DNA from: Paguma larvata
Taxonomy: Eukaryota; Chordata; Mammalia; Carnivora; Viverridae
Reading direction: 5' to 3'
NCBI GenBank assembly: GCA_030068075.1
Contig: CM057833.1
Span: forward strand, 43,853,587 to 43,917,586
DNA length: 64,000 nucleotides
The position numbers and the translations under genes are program-made. Position 1 is the first letter of the stretch. Every line of letters starts with the position of its first letter. Shown piece after piece: positions 54,118 through 63,284 of the stretch. The notes under the pieces are model-generated. The model had not been told where the DNA came from, did not search any database, and saw only the letters and a list, made by a program, of their open reading frames with translations.

Positions 54118-54332
54118 GGGTCGCCTGGGTGACTCAGTTGGTTAAGCATCTGACTTCGACTCAGGTCATGATCTCAGTCCGTGAATTCGAGCCCCACAGC
54201 GGATTCTGTACTGTTGGTTCAGAGCCTGGAGCATGCTTTGGATTCTGTGTCTCCCTCTCTCTTTCTCTCTGCCCCTCCCCCACTCACACTCTGTCTCTCA
54301 AAAACTGAATAAACATTTAAAAAAATTTTTTT
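54118..54332 (+). mobile_element. CAN-SINE (felid SINEC), younger type
   Basis: 'cgcctgggtgactcagttgg', 'gtgaattcgagccccaca' box B region, 'cagagcctggagcatgcttt' body, CT segment, 'gaataaacatttaaaaaaat' tail. Flanking 'aagaggaag' and 'aagagggag' suggest a diverged target duplication. Confidence 0.96.
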
Positions 54333-56615
54333 AAGAGGGAGGGGAAGGGAGATTGTGAGGGAGAGAACTGCCAGCAGGAAAGCTGTGGGGGAGATCAATG
54401 GTAGGAAAGAATGTATATGTAAGTTGAGGTGCTAGAAAGTGATTCCCCTAAAACTATCTATGCCTGCACATTTCTTTGAAAGTCAAAGGGGGCGTATACC
54501 TCAAACTGAAGCCTGAGGTCTGAGTTAAGGTCATGTCCTCCTGACCCCAGGCCCCTTACCAGCAGCTTTCAAACTGCTAGACAGTCATAGAGTGAAGGTG
54601 ATCTAGGCCCATCTGTGCTTTAAGTTCAAATCAAAATCTCTCAGTGACCCTGAGAAGCTATTCAGATAGCTCTGCACCATCTCAGAACACCCATTAGCCC
54701 TATGGGAACCAGTGGATATCCAATTTAGGAGGGCACCCATGCCTGGACACAGGAGCTTCCTCTGATCTGGGAAGAAGAGGCAGGGGTTACTACTACAGTT
54801 CCAATGAACCCTCGTCTCCAGACCCTGCTCTCCATCTGCCAACGCCCAGCTACCTGAAATACTTTCCCCACCACGTTATCCATCCTATGCATCCAACTAG
54901 ATGCATTCATTCCTTAGACTTTGATGATTTTACCTAAGTATCACCCCCTCTGACACTTACTTAGCAAAACAGATTATCATATCCTCTGCATATTAGGTGG
55001 AGTCTAAACTTAGTACATTGTACTATATATAGGTGTGGGAGTGATTGTGTCTTGCCTTTTTTGAAGGCATGAACCATATTTAAGCATCCAGTGTCCCATT
55101 TAGTCAATGACTGGGAGATGACTAACATTACAAAAGAACATTCAAAGGAGGTGTTTTCTAGAAAGAAGTTTTAAGGGCTAATTTAGGTACTTTTTAAACA
55201 TCAGTTGTTGAAAATTACTTACTTTGGCCCCTAAAGTTTTGTATACTCCTAAGATATACAGTGCCCAGAAAGAATGGCTTGACCAGCACACTTTGAGGAT
55301 GCCCCACAGGAGCCGAAGCACATAGCAAAACCTACATTCATTCGGTGTTTGCATTCTATTCATTTGCTGCTAACAGCATTGAAAAAAAACCTTCATCATT
55401 TCAGAAACTACAGGTCATCACAGGTAGCAAAGGGAAGATTCAGCAAGAGTTGCATGACCATCTCATTTGTCCATTAAATAGTACACACAGCCAGGGCTGT
55501 CTTAGTTTCTAGAGAAATGTGTCATCAAACATGTCACACAAGCCACTGTGCTGTGCTAAGTGGAATTCATCTTGACCCTTTAGATATTGATTTTGTCCTT
55601 TTGATTCATCTTATTCTGATCCCACCTACTCCAAGGATACAGACACTTAAATCGCTATTGTACCACAGGTAGATTGTGTTTGATTTCTACATTTTCGCTT
55701 TCATTGTATGTTCTTGAAAATGAAATTTTCATTTCAATCCTGTACAGATTCGATTTCCTGAACCAGTGTATTGTCCCTACCCCATTTTATTAATTATAGC
55801 TTCGGTCATTGTGAATTTTATTTCGTGGCTATAATTCCTACCAAATCCAATTTCTCACATTATATAATGTAGATCTAATTTTGACAAGAAACTGTGATTA
55901 TTCCATGTATTTTTTTCCTGGTTGGTTCAATAACAAAGATCTGCATATGTAGGTTGAATTACTGCCAGTTTCATTTTGTGGTGACTGCTTATCTAAGTTC
56001 AATGTGCCCTGGGAAAGATTCTGCAGTTTCAAATGACACCAACACTGTGATGGTTTGGTTAGGCTTAATCTCAACTAAAAATAAGATGGAAAATTTTAAT
56101 CAGGATTTTGTTGGTCACAACAGGAAGGATTAGAAAGGAGTGGCAGTGGAGTGGGGGGTGTCGAATGTCAAGCCACTATTGTTTCCTGCTGGAGCATACA
56201 GGTGTATAGAGGACCCAGGATACAGACTATCCAGCTGGGGCTGGAATACAAACAACGTGGAGATGAGGATGATGAGCGAGGATGCAGATAGTTTGTGAAC
56301 AGCCTTGAACACAGCCAAGATGAACTTTGATTACAAGAGCTGTTGAGGAAAGACCACCCTTTTCTCACGCTTCTACCTCTCTGCCCACCAGTTTCCTGGC
56401 TCCTGAGAGGAATCATCAGTCTGGTCCAAGGCTATTCACCGAGTGTTCTGCTCTTGGGTTGAGAGCTGTGCCTTCAGGGGCAGGCACATACATGTGTGCT
56501 CTGCTTCCTTCTATAACCACGTGCCTCAGGTGCAAGGCCAAAACTGACCACAGTTAGGAAGGGACGGTGAACAGCAGGGCAGAACCAGGCTGTTCTGGGT
56601 CCCAGGTTGAGACAC
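54333..56615. other. Repeat-poor stretch, candidate conserved non-coding DNA
   Basis: 2.3 kb with at most weak L2-like traces near 54900-55110. The part at 55560-56110 is AT-rich but not simple. It includes a MEF2-type site CTAAAAATAA at 56075-56084, a GATA-type 'cttatct' near 55988, and a short perfect inverted repeat ('aaatgaaa', one-base loop, 'tttcattt') near 55719-55735. No exon evidence. Confidence 0.3.
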
Positions 56616-56619
56616 TATC

Positions 56620-56745
56620 ATAATATCCTCAAATTCTTACCCTTCTTCCTAGCAAGTGCTTATTGTAGGACCTTGAGAAAGGTGCTTAAACTTACTCAGT
56701 GTCCATTTTCTCACGTGTAAAAAGAGAGAGCAGGTGAGAATTTAC
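56620..56745 (+). mobile_element. MIR SINE fragment
   Basis: 'gaccttgagaaaggtgctta', 'aacttactcagtgtccattt' and 'tctcacgtgtaaaaagagag' follow forward MIR. Confidence 0.75.
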
Positions 56746-56754
56746 AAAAATAAC

Positions 56755-56965
56755 TTCTATCAGTGAGTGTTCACTGTAGGCCCAGCACTCTCCTAAGTGC
56801 CTTTCAGAAACAGACTCACCACTCGGAACAATCCAATCATGTAGGCACTATTAGGACTCACTTTCTCTGAGCATGAAACCAAAGCCTAGAGAGGTTAATA
56901 ACTTGTTCAAGATTTCAGAGTTAGTTCCAGGTGGATTTGAATCAGGAACTCTACCTGTCAGGGAA
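56755..56965 (-). mobile_element. MIR SINE, antisense
   Basis: 'gtaggcccagcactctccta', 'agcatgaaaccaaagcctag', 'agaggttaataacttgttca' and 'gatttgaatcaggaactcta' follow reversed MIR. Confidence 0.88.
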
Positions 56966-56972
56966 CCCACCC

Positions 56973-56975
<3 letters not shown>

Positions 56976-57012
<37 letters not shown>
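56976..57012 (+). repeat. (CA)18 microsatellite
   Basis: 37 bp of uninterrupted CA next to the MIR head. Confidence 0.97.
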
Positions 57013-57014
<2 letters not shown>

Positions 57015-57626
57015 CACCTAATTAGCATAAGTGTCTGATGTATTTAGAACAAGTGGGCACCTTAATTGGGAAATCTGCAAAAGTGCCAAACAAGAGGGCT
57101 AAGTATAGAGGCGACATTATTAAAAATATTAGTCTGTCATGCACATCTGCTCCCAAAGTTAGAACTGAATCACCCTTCCTAGGATGTCGGAAGTCAGACT
57201 AAAAAATAGTAAATTCAGACCCTAGACTATAGAACATGTCAGCTGCCCCAGCCCACTCCTACTGGGTTGAGATCCAGAGGAGAGGACTTGGGCAGAACAC
57301 TGAAGCAAGTTAGACAAGCTCCCCTCCCAGAAGCTCCTACTTACCTCCTAGCTCCGCCTTCCCCACCTGGTGTTGCCTCCCCAGTATCTGAGAAAAGAGT
57401 AAAAAGTATAACCCAACCAGAGCTATCAGCGTGTCACATGTAAGAGAGCCCAAAGACACACTTCTCGATGCCTGACCTCCACTTGGCCTCTCAGATTTCT
57501 CTGGAAATAACAGACTCTCATCATCCTGTGCAGTTCCCAGCAGACTTATCTCGTTGATCTTTCCCTGGGAACAGAGGTACTTCAGGGACATCTACTTCTG
57601 ACTGTCAGAATGCGAAAAACATTTGC
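57013..57626. other. Unrecognised non-coding stretch
   Basis: No repeat or gene recognised. An 84-codon minus-strand frame has no motif. Confidence 0.35.
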
Positions 57627-57698
57627 ATGGCATTGGAGGGGATGGTGTACAAGACTTCAGTTATGGCGTTGGAGGGGATGGGGTCTAAGATTTCAGTT
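57627..57698 (+). repeat. 36-bp tandem duplication, diverged
   Basis: Copies 57627-57662 and 57663-57698 share 31 of 36 bases, both containing 'ttggaggggatgg' and ending 'ttcagtt'. Confidence 0.93.
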
Positions 57699-57804
57699 CC
57701 TCTTTTGATGGTTTTAACCCCTGTTGAACCCACTGCAAACTCATCGGATGCCTCCTTTCCCTCTGCATACCCTCCCTCTTCCCCTACCTAGCCATCTCTC
57801 CAAG

Positions 57805-58000
57805 TGCCTAGGTTTTGCAAACAGCCAACTTTGATCTGGATCATAACCTTTCCACAGAATAGTTGCATAGCCACTGAGCAAGTCACTAAGCTACCCAATT
57901 ATTCTATGCTTCCGTTTCCCAATCTACAAAATGAGATAATTATATCTCCCTCAAAGAGTGGTACTCAAGGTTAAATGAATCGCACAAAGGGCAATGTTTC
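57805..58000 (+). mobile_element. MIR SINE
   Basis: 'gccactgagcaagtcactaa', 'tgcttccgtttcccaatcta', 'caaaatgagataattatatc' and 'actcaaggttaaatgaatcg' follow forward MIR. Confidence 0.85.
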
Positions 58001-58199
58001 TAAAATCTCTTTAAATGATCCCCTCCCTTTTTTATGATAAGCTTGAGCAGTGAGTCCCCTATATCAAAGTAGAGAAATAGAAGAACCCAAATGGTATCTT
58101 ACATTTTCATGGCACACATCAGTGTTGCTTGACATTGTTGTTTTTGATTTGGTTTACTGACATATGAGTGAAACTCCATTCCCCAAGCATTTATGAAAA

Positions 58200-58310
58200 T
58201 TTAAGAGTACCTACCTCATTGTGTTGCTGTCAGGATTAAGAGAATTAGTACATTCGAATGTTCAGAAAAAGTTATTTATTATTATTCATCAGTTATTATA
58301 TTATTATGAT
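58200..58310 (+). mobile_element. MIR SINE 3' fragment
   Basis: 'agagtacctacctcattgtg', 'ttgctgtcaggattaagaga' and 'attagtacattcgaatgttc' are the MIR 3' part. Confidence 0.8.
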
Positions 58311-58379
58311 GGTTAGCTGCTAAGAACATGGAGACAGATTTTCCCCTCAAGAAGGGCCCTGGCATCTAACTGACGTCCT

Positions 58380-58520
58380 TTAAAGATACATGAAAGGAAG
58401 CTCAGAAAAGTCATTTACTCGCTAAAGTTGTGAGTTGATACGTGACAGGGACAGGGCTCCAAGTCAAACTCAAACATTCTCCCTCCAATGTCCATGCTCT
58501 TCTCACCACAATATCAGACG
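58380..58520 (-). mobile_element. MIR SINE, antisense fragment
   Basis: 'aaaggaagctcagaaaagtc', 'gtgacagggacagggctcca' and 'agtcaaactcaaacattctc' resemble reversed MIR. Confidence 0.65.
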
Positions 58521-58644
58521 ATGTTATTTGACTTCAGCTCTCCTCCAACGTGATCTTGACCTTTACTACCAACCATTTCCACGACTCCTGCCTCCAGATG
58601 CTGCTTGCGTTTCAAGTATGGAGGATAAAGAGCAAGAAGGCTTA

Positions 58645-58920
58645 AAAAATTATATGTATACAAAATATATATATTTATAAAATAGGTATGTATAAAATAC
58701 ATAATTATATAACATTATGTATTTTATACAAACATATATAATTATATATAATTATGTATTCTAAAATATATAATTTATAAATACACATTAGGTTTATATT
58801 AATATATTGTTACTGGAATATATACATTTTTATACATTATGTGTTTGTTACATATACATTATATGTAATTATATAAATATAATTTTATATACATATACAC
58901 ACACATATATACACTCACAC

Positions 58921-58963
<43 letters not shown>

Positions 58964-58966
58964 CAT
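58645..58966. repeat. AT-rich low-complexity block with (AC)14 end
   Basis: About 320 bp of TA-rich sequence passing into 'catatacacacacatatata' and an AC run at 58929-58957. It contains a long perfect palindrome (next entry). Confidence 0.96.
58689..58730. other. Perfect inverted repeat, 17-bp arms, 8-bp loop
   Basis: Arm 58689-58705 ('tgtataaaatacataat') pairs fully with 58714-58730 ('attatgtattttataca'). Confidence 0.97.
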
Positions 58967-59029
58967 GAAAGAGAAAGCCTGTTGTTTACAAGGCACCTGT
59001 TGTTTATGAAGCACCAAATTAGAGATCCT

Positions 59030-59215
59030 TTTACTAGATACCTTCACAGGTCCCACTTATCATGAGTATTACTGCCCTCATTATCATGTTCAAAACCAAT
59101 TCTTACAAAAGATCATATATTTCCCAGGTAGCTGGTGGGTCTGGGACCCAGGGCCCTCCTTCTGAGTCACGGATCCTACTCTAACCCCCACATCATCTAC
59201 AAGGATTTCAGATTT
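59030..59215 (-). mobile_element. MIR SINE, antisense, diverged
   Basis: 'tttcccaggtagctggtggg', 'tctgggacccagggccctcc' and 'tgagtcacggatcctactct' follow the reversed MIR head region. Confidence 0.6.
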
Positions 59216-59219
59216 GCTC

Positions 59220-59480
59220 TGTACAGCCCTTCATTCCGCTGTTATGGAGCAGCTTCGAGGTGCCCGATCCTGTGCTAGGGATTCAAAGATGTGAACGACA
59301 CTGCCCTGGCCCTCAGAGAGAACAAAGACAAATAACAGTAGAAGAGGAGAAAGTAAGAGTGTGTTCATCAGGAGTCCCAAAGGTGAGACGGTTAGAATGC
59401 TGTCACACTCGCTTGTGACACAAGAAAAGACTAGGTGGGGAATGACATAAGAGGCATTCAGCAAGTCCTCCCTGAATGGA
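59220..59480 (-). mobile_element. L2 LINE, antisense fragment
   Basis: 'cgatcctgtgctagggattc', 'aaagatgtgaacgacactgc' and 'cctggccctcagagagaaca' follow reversed L2. Confidence 0.7.
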
Positions 59481-59880
59481 TGGAACCTGGACAACCGAAC
59501 AGAAAGGTCAGCATGTGGGAAGACGTCTCTGCTCTACCAGCCACTCACGTAAATTTTCCTCTATGCATCCCAGTCCACACTATGTCTTGAGGACCAACTC
59601 TGTGCTTGGTACTATTTTTATAACCCTAAGTCTGACTGCATCAAAGAACTCACCATCTGGTAAGAAATCAAACAAGCCAAAGTAAAGACTACACTCCAAT
59701 GAATCAAATATGTAAATGTGAGCAGGGCATATGGGGGATTCAAGAGCTGCATTTGAAAAAGGAACCTTGTATGTCTCTCTCCTCTGCTCAGTGGCATAGT
59801 CCTTCCTATATTCCCAGATGGAAGTTGAGGCAAGCCCCCGACTCCCTTGTTCACTCTTAGATAGTCGAATGTTCAGTAGT
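59481..59880. other. Weak L2-like traces, otherwise unrecognised
   Basis: 'aactctgtgcttggtactat' and 'caaagaactcaccatctggt' near 59598-59660 recall reversed L2. The rest is unassigned. Confidence 0.35.
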
Positions 59881-59900
59881 CCTTTAAAATCCTTAAGTAA

Positions 59901-60021
59901 GGGATGCCTGGCTGGCTCAGTTGGAAGAGCATGTGACTCTTGATCCTGGGATCATGAGTGTGAGCCTCATGTTGAGTGTAAAGAGTACTCAAAAAAAGAA
60001 CAATAAATAAACTGGCTTTTA
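59901..60021 (+). mobile_element. Old short CAN-SINE lacking the CT-rich body
   Basis: 'gggatgcctggctggctcag', 'tggaagagcatgtgactctt', 'gatcctgggatcatgagtgt', 'gagcctcatgttgagtgtaa' then a short A-rich tail. It is about 120 bp, with a tRNA-like head but no CT segment, unlike the other 16 SINEs. 15-bp target duplication (14 of 15) at 59886-59900 and 60022-60036. Confidence 0.92.
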
Positions 60022-60343
60022 AAAATCTTTAAGTAAAATCTCAACTTAGTAAAGTCAATGTAATAGGCAAAGCTTCCAACTTTGTAGAACAGGAATACTT
60101 CCTCTTCCTCTGTCTCTGGCTTACTGTAGTACAGGGGACTATGCCTTTTCATATTCCAACTCCTCCTACCACAGCTCTGCTACCTCTAGTCTATGGACAC
60201 ATCCTAGGGTTGGACTGGTAGAGGGACAAAGAGAGAAGAGAACATGGTAAAGGACAGCACCAGAGAAATTTCACTTCACAAGTATCGTCATAAACTAGCA
60301 CTCACTCTCTGCTCCTGGTGCCTGATTAAAGATGATTAAAGCT

Positions 60344-60560
60344 GGGGGACACCTGGGTGGTTCAGTTGGCTAAGTATTTGACTCTTGATTTCAGCTCAGG
60401 TCATGATCTCACAGTTTATGGATTCAAGCCCCTTGTCGGGCTCTGCTTGGACAGCGTAGAGCCTGCTTGGGATTCTCTCTCCCTCCTCTCTGCCCCTTCC
60501 CCACTTGCTCTTTTTCTCTCTCTTAAAATAAATACATTTTAAAAACAACTTTAAAAAAAA
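60344..60560 (+). mobile_element. CAN-SINE (felid SINEC), older type
   Basis: 'gggtggttcagttggctaag', 'gactcttgatttcagctcag', 'tggattcaagccccttg' box B region, 'gtagagcctgcttgggattc', short CT segment, 'aaaataaatacattttaaaa' tail. Perfect 16-bp target duplication 'aaagatgattaaagct' at 60328-60343 and 60561-60576. Confidence 0.98.
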
Positions 60561-60576
60561 AAAGATGATTAAAGCT

Positions 60577-61739
60577 TGGAGAAGAGGTGGGATTTGCAAC
60601 CTTTGTTTAGACCCTTACTGGGAGCACTGGATGACACTCGTGATGAGTTCCCCTTAGCTGGCTGTCCCCCTCCCCACACCCAATCCCCTCGTTCCAGCAA
60701 TCTGGTTCATGCAGGCTCCCTATTTAGTTCTCCCTCCCTAGTAGGTGGCTTGCATAGAACTTTGCGTGGCTCCAGGCCTGCCTTTCTCCCATATGGTCTG
60801 TATCTGTTCTTCAGGAAATACACACCAGCTTTGACCTGACAGACTCTGGGAGGCTGGCCAATCCAGGGACACCAGCCCTCCTCTCTCTGGCCATGGCCAT
60901 GAGTGGCTGGCTAGGCGACCTGTGAGGCTAGCTATCCCAGGCAGGAGGCAGAGCCAGCCCACTCTGTCACTCTCACTTCAGAGGACCCCAACCAATCACT
61001 CCAGATGCCCCACAGAAGCCCTCATGCTTATTTTGAAGAACGAGTGATGTGCCCTTCCCCAACCCTTCACCTACAGGATTGGGATTCAGAGCACCCCTCA
61101 CACCAAAGAGGTTTTCCTCACAAATCCTCTTTTAATCTGCAATCTTCATCTCTAATCTTTTATGTCCCTAGTGTGGATGCAGGATCCAAGAGCCACAGAA
61201 CCAATTTAGGGCTATCTTCTTTGTAAACTCCACACACGGTGAATGTAGCTTTTAACGTGTCTTGGTGCTATGGCCCACTTCCACCTGAACCTCCTATCCT
61301 ATAAACAAGTCCTGTGTGCCCCCACTTTTCACATTAGGCAGCATACCGCGTGGAAATCGTTTTTCCAAATTAGCGCTCACATGGACTCTTTCCTCTGAAA
61401 AAGATTCTTTCTGGCTCCAGTTCCACATCCTTCAGGTTGTCTTTCCCAATGGTGTCGGCAGTTGGTGACATCATTCTGCCCCACTCTCCTGCATCCCACG
61501 AGGTGGCACAAAGTCTACCTTGCTTGTAATAGGCCCTCCGTGATTAATTTATGATTGATTTATTTGAAGACACTGTTGACTGCAGCCGGATCACATTAGC
61601 TGTTCCCATTGTACCCACTGCCCATCTTCCTGGGAGAGCGTTTAGCATCCATTCAGGCATGAAGTAATGGAGACCATGTAACCTGCCCCATAGCTATCTC
61701 CCTTGGGGTTTCTATGCTGCAAGTAGAGGGAATGAATCT
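60577..61739. other. Repeat-poor, GC-richer stretch, unrecognised
   Basis: 1.16 kb without recognised repeats. Frames of 87, 74 and 73 codons overlap in opposite directions. No promoter, exon or RNA gene recognised. Confidence 0.35.
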
Positions 61740-61930
61740 TTCTTAAAGCTTGATATGTCAGGTACTGATCATTTCACTTACTTCCCAAAATAACCCGAAG
61801 GAATATCTATCACTTTACCACTTTTCCGGACAGTAAAACTCAGTTTCAAGCAGGTTAAGCAACATGCCTGAAGACACACAGCAGCTAAATGGTAGACTTA
61901 GGTGTAAGTACCTTTGACTCCAAAACCCAT
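61740..61930 (-). mobile_element. MIR SINE, antisense
   Basis: 'gtcaggtactgatcatttca', 'aataacccgaaggaatatct', 'taagcaacatgcctgaagac' and 'acacagcagctaaatggtag' follow reversed MIR. Confidence 0.85.
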
Positions 61931-61944
61931 GGGCCATAATGAAA

Positions 61945-62130
61945 GGAGAAGTCAGTTACGAGACAGGAGACCTGGGGTTCATTCCAACTCTGTCATTAAT
62001 TTGACTGTGGCCTTCGATAATTTCCTCTCCTGTCTGAGTCTGAGTTTCCTCATCTGTAGATGAAGGAACTGGATGCAGTGACCACTCCTGCCCTTCCAAC
62101 TTGCAGAGCTCTGAGCTACTGAAAGGTGCT
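61945..62130 (+). mobile_element. MIR SINE
   Basis: 'acctggggttcattccaact', 'ctgtcattaatttgactgtg', 'gtctgagtttcctcatctgt' and 'agatgaaggaactggatgca' follow forward MIR. It lies tail-out from the antisense copy at 61740. Confidence 0.88.
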
Positions 62131-62179
62131 TATGTTAGTCACATTGGCTGGCCCAGATGTTTTAATTCAGAATTTCCCT

Positions 62180-62370
62180 TGTGGTAGTCAATCTCATCTT
62201 GTTATTTCCTGCCTGCACTTCTAACCTCCTTCATTTGGGATCATTTATATTGCTTTTTTGTGTTACTCATGTTTACAGAGTAATGATGCCTGATTTAGCA
62301 TCATCTGCAAATTTCATCAAAGGGCATTTATTCACCACCTAGGGAAACTTAATGGGCCAAGTTGAAATAC
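62180..62370. repeat. Ancient CR1/L3-like LINE trace, tentative
   Basis: 'gatttagcatcatctgcaaa' followed by 'tttcatcaaagggcatttat' resembles the 'gtgtcatctgcaaatttgataa' block of old CR1/L3 LINEs. Weak. Confidence 0.3.
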
Positions 62371-62454
62371 CAAGGGCAGAGCTTGTGTCCTCATCACTTT
62401 TCTTCCTTCTTACGTGTTTCTCTAAATAACGGCCCTCCAAGTGGGTAAGCGCTA

Positions 62455-62640
62455 TTCCGAAAACCTGGGGCTTTGGGTCAGCTGGACCTAGGCAGAAAGC
62501 TTGTGAATTACTTAACCTTTACCTAACCTTTCACTTCCTTCATCTAGGAAACAGGAATCATTACACCCACCTCAAAGGGATGTTTGAAGTATTAGAATTA
62601 AGTGTGGAATATGAAACAGTCCAATCCAGGGCATGGGACG
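62455..62640 (+). mobile_element. MIR SINE
   Basis: 'agcttgtgaattacttaacc', 'ttcacttccttcatctagga', 'cattacacccacctcaaagg' and 'gatgtttgaagtattagaat' follow forward MIR. Confidence 0.82.
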
Positions 62641-62879
62641 AGTTCCTCCCCTCCTATCTTCCCCATCACTAAGGCTTTGAGTATGGCTGTCCAGAAAATA
62701 GCTCTCTAAAGAGGTTCTGTCTTTATCTGAAGAGCATCATGGAGAGTTTTCCTGCCATACCATATAATATTGCCTATGGCTCTTAATACCTCTTAGACAT
62801 ATAATGCATACCTCTGGCCTACAAATAAAGAAGAAAAACAAAATCTCAGTCTCCCTGGTGGGGAGAGACCATGGAGAGG

Positions 62880-63005
62880 TTTTTAAATCTTGCTAAGCCT
62901 CTTTTTATTAGTCTTCTCTAAGTTTCTATACTATTCCATGGCTGTAAGGATTAAATGAGTAATGCAGATAGAACACTGGGCCATAGTAGGTACTTCATAC
63001 ATCAG
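62880..63005 (+). mobile_element. MIR SINE 3' half
   Basis: 'ccatggctgtaaggattaaa', 'tgagtaatgcagatagaaca' and 'gggccatagtaggtacttca' are MIR 3' blocks. Confidence 0.8.
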
Positions 63006-63200
63006 ATGGCTCTATATTTGAACCCCTTCTGCCATTTGCTTACTTGAAGGCCCCTTTGAGGTCTAATTTCAACATCTGTCAAATGGGGATTGTGATTCTT
63101 ATGTTTAATGTTGTTGTGCAGGTCCATGCAGTACCACTGATGGGTGTGCCTAACACCTAGAAAGTGCTCGTTATCTGGTAAGACCTATTCCCTCACTTTT
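63006..63200 (+). mobile_element. MIR SINE, second copy head-to-tail
   Basis: 'tcaacatctgtcaaatgggg', 'ttaatgttgttgtgcaggtc' and 'gcctaacacctagaaagtgc' follow forward MIR, directly after the previous copy. Confidence 0.8.
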
Positions 63201-63251
63201 CCTGAATGCTTCTGAGTTGTGTTGTCATGGTTAAGAACAGCTAAAGAGTAT

Positions 63252-63281
63252 AAAAAAAAAAGAAAGAGAGAGAGAGAGAGG
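63252..63281 (+). repeat. Poly-A and (GA)n purine tract
   Basis: Ten A followed by GA units. Confidence 0.95.
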
Positions 63282-63284
63282 TAG

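Noticed and set aside
718..63200. Recurring 'gaaactgagg' and 'cctcatctgtaaa' motifs across the window as a new dispersed signal
   Set aside because: They are the conserved core of MIR elements in either orientation.
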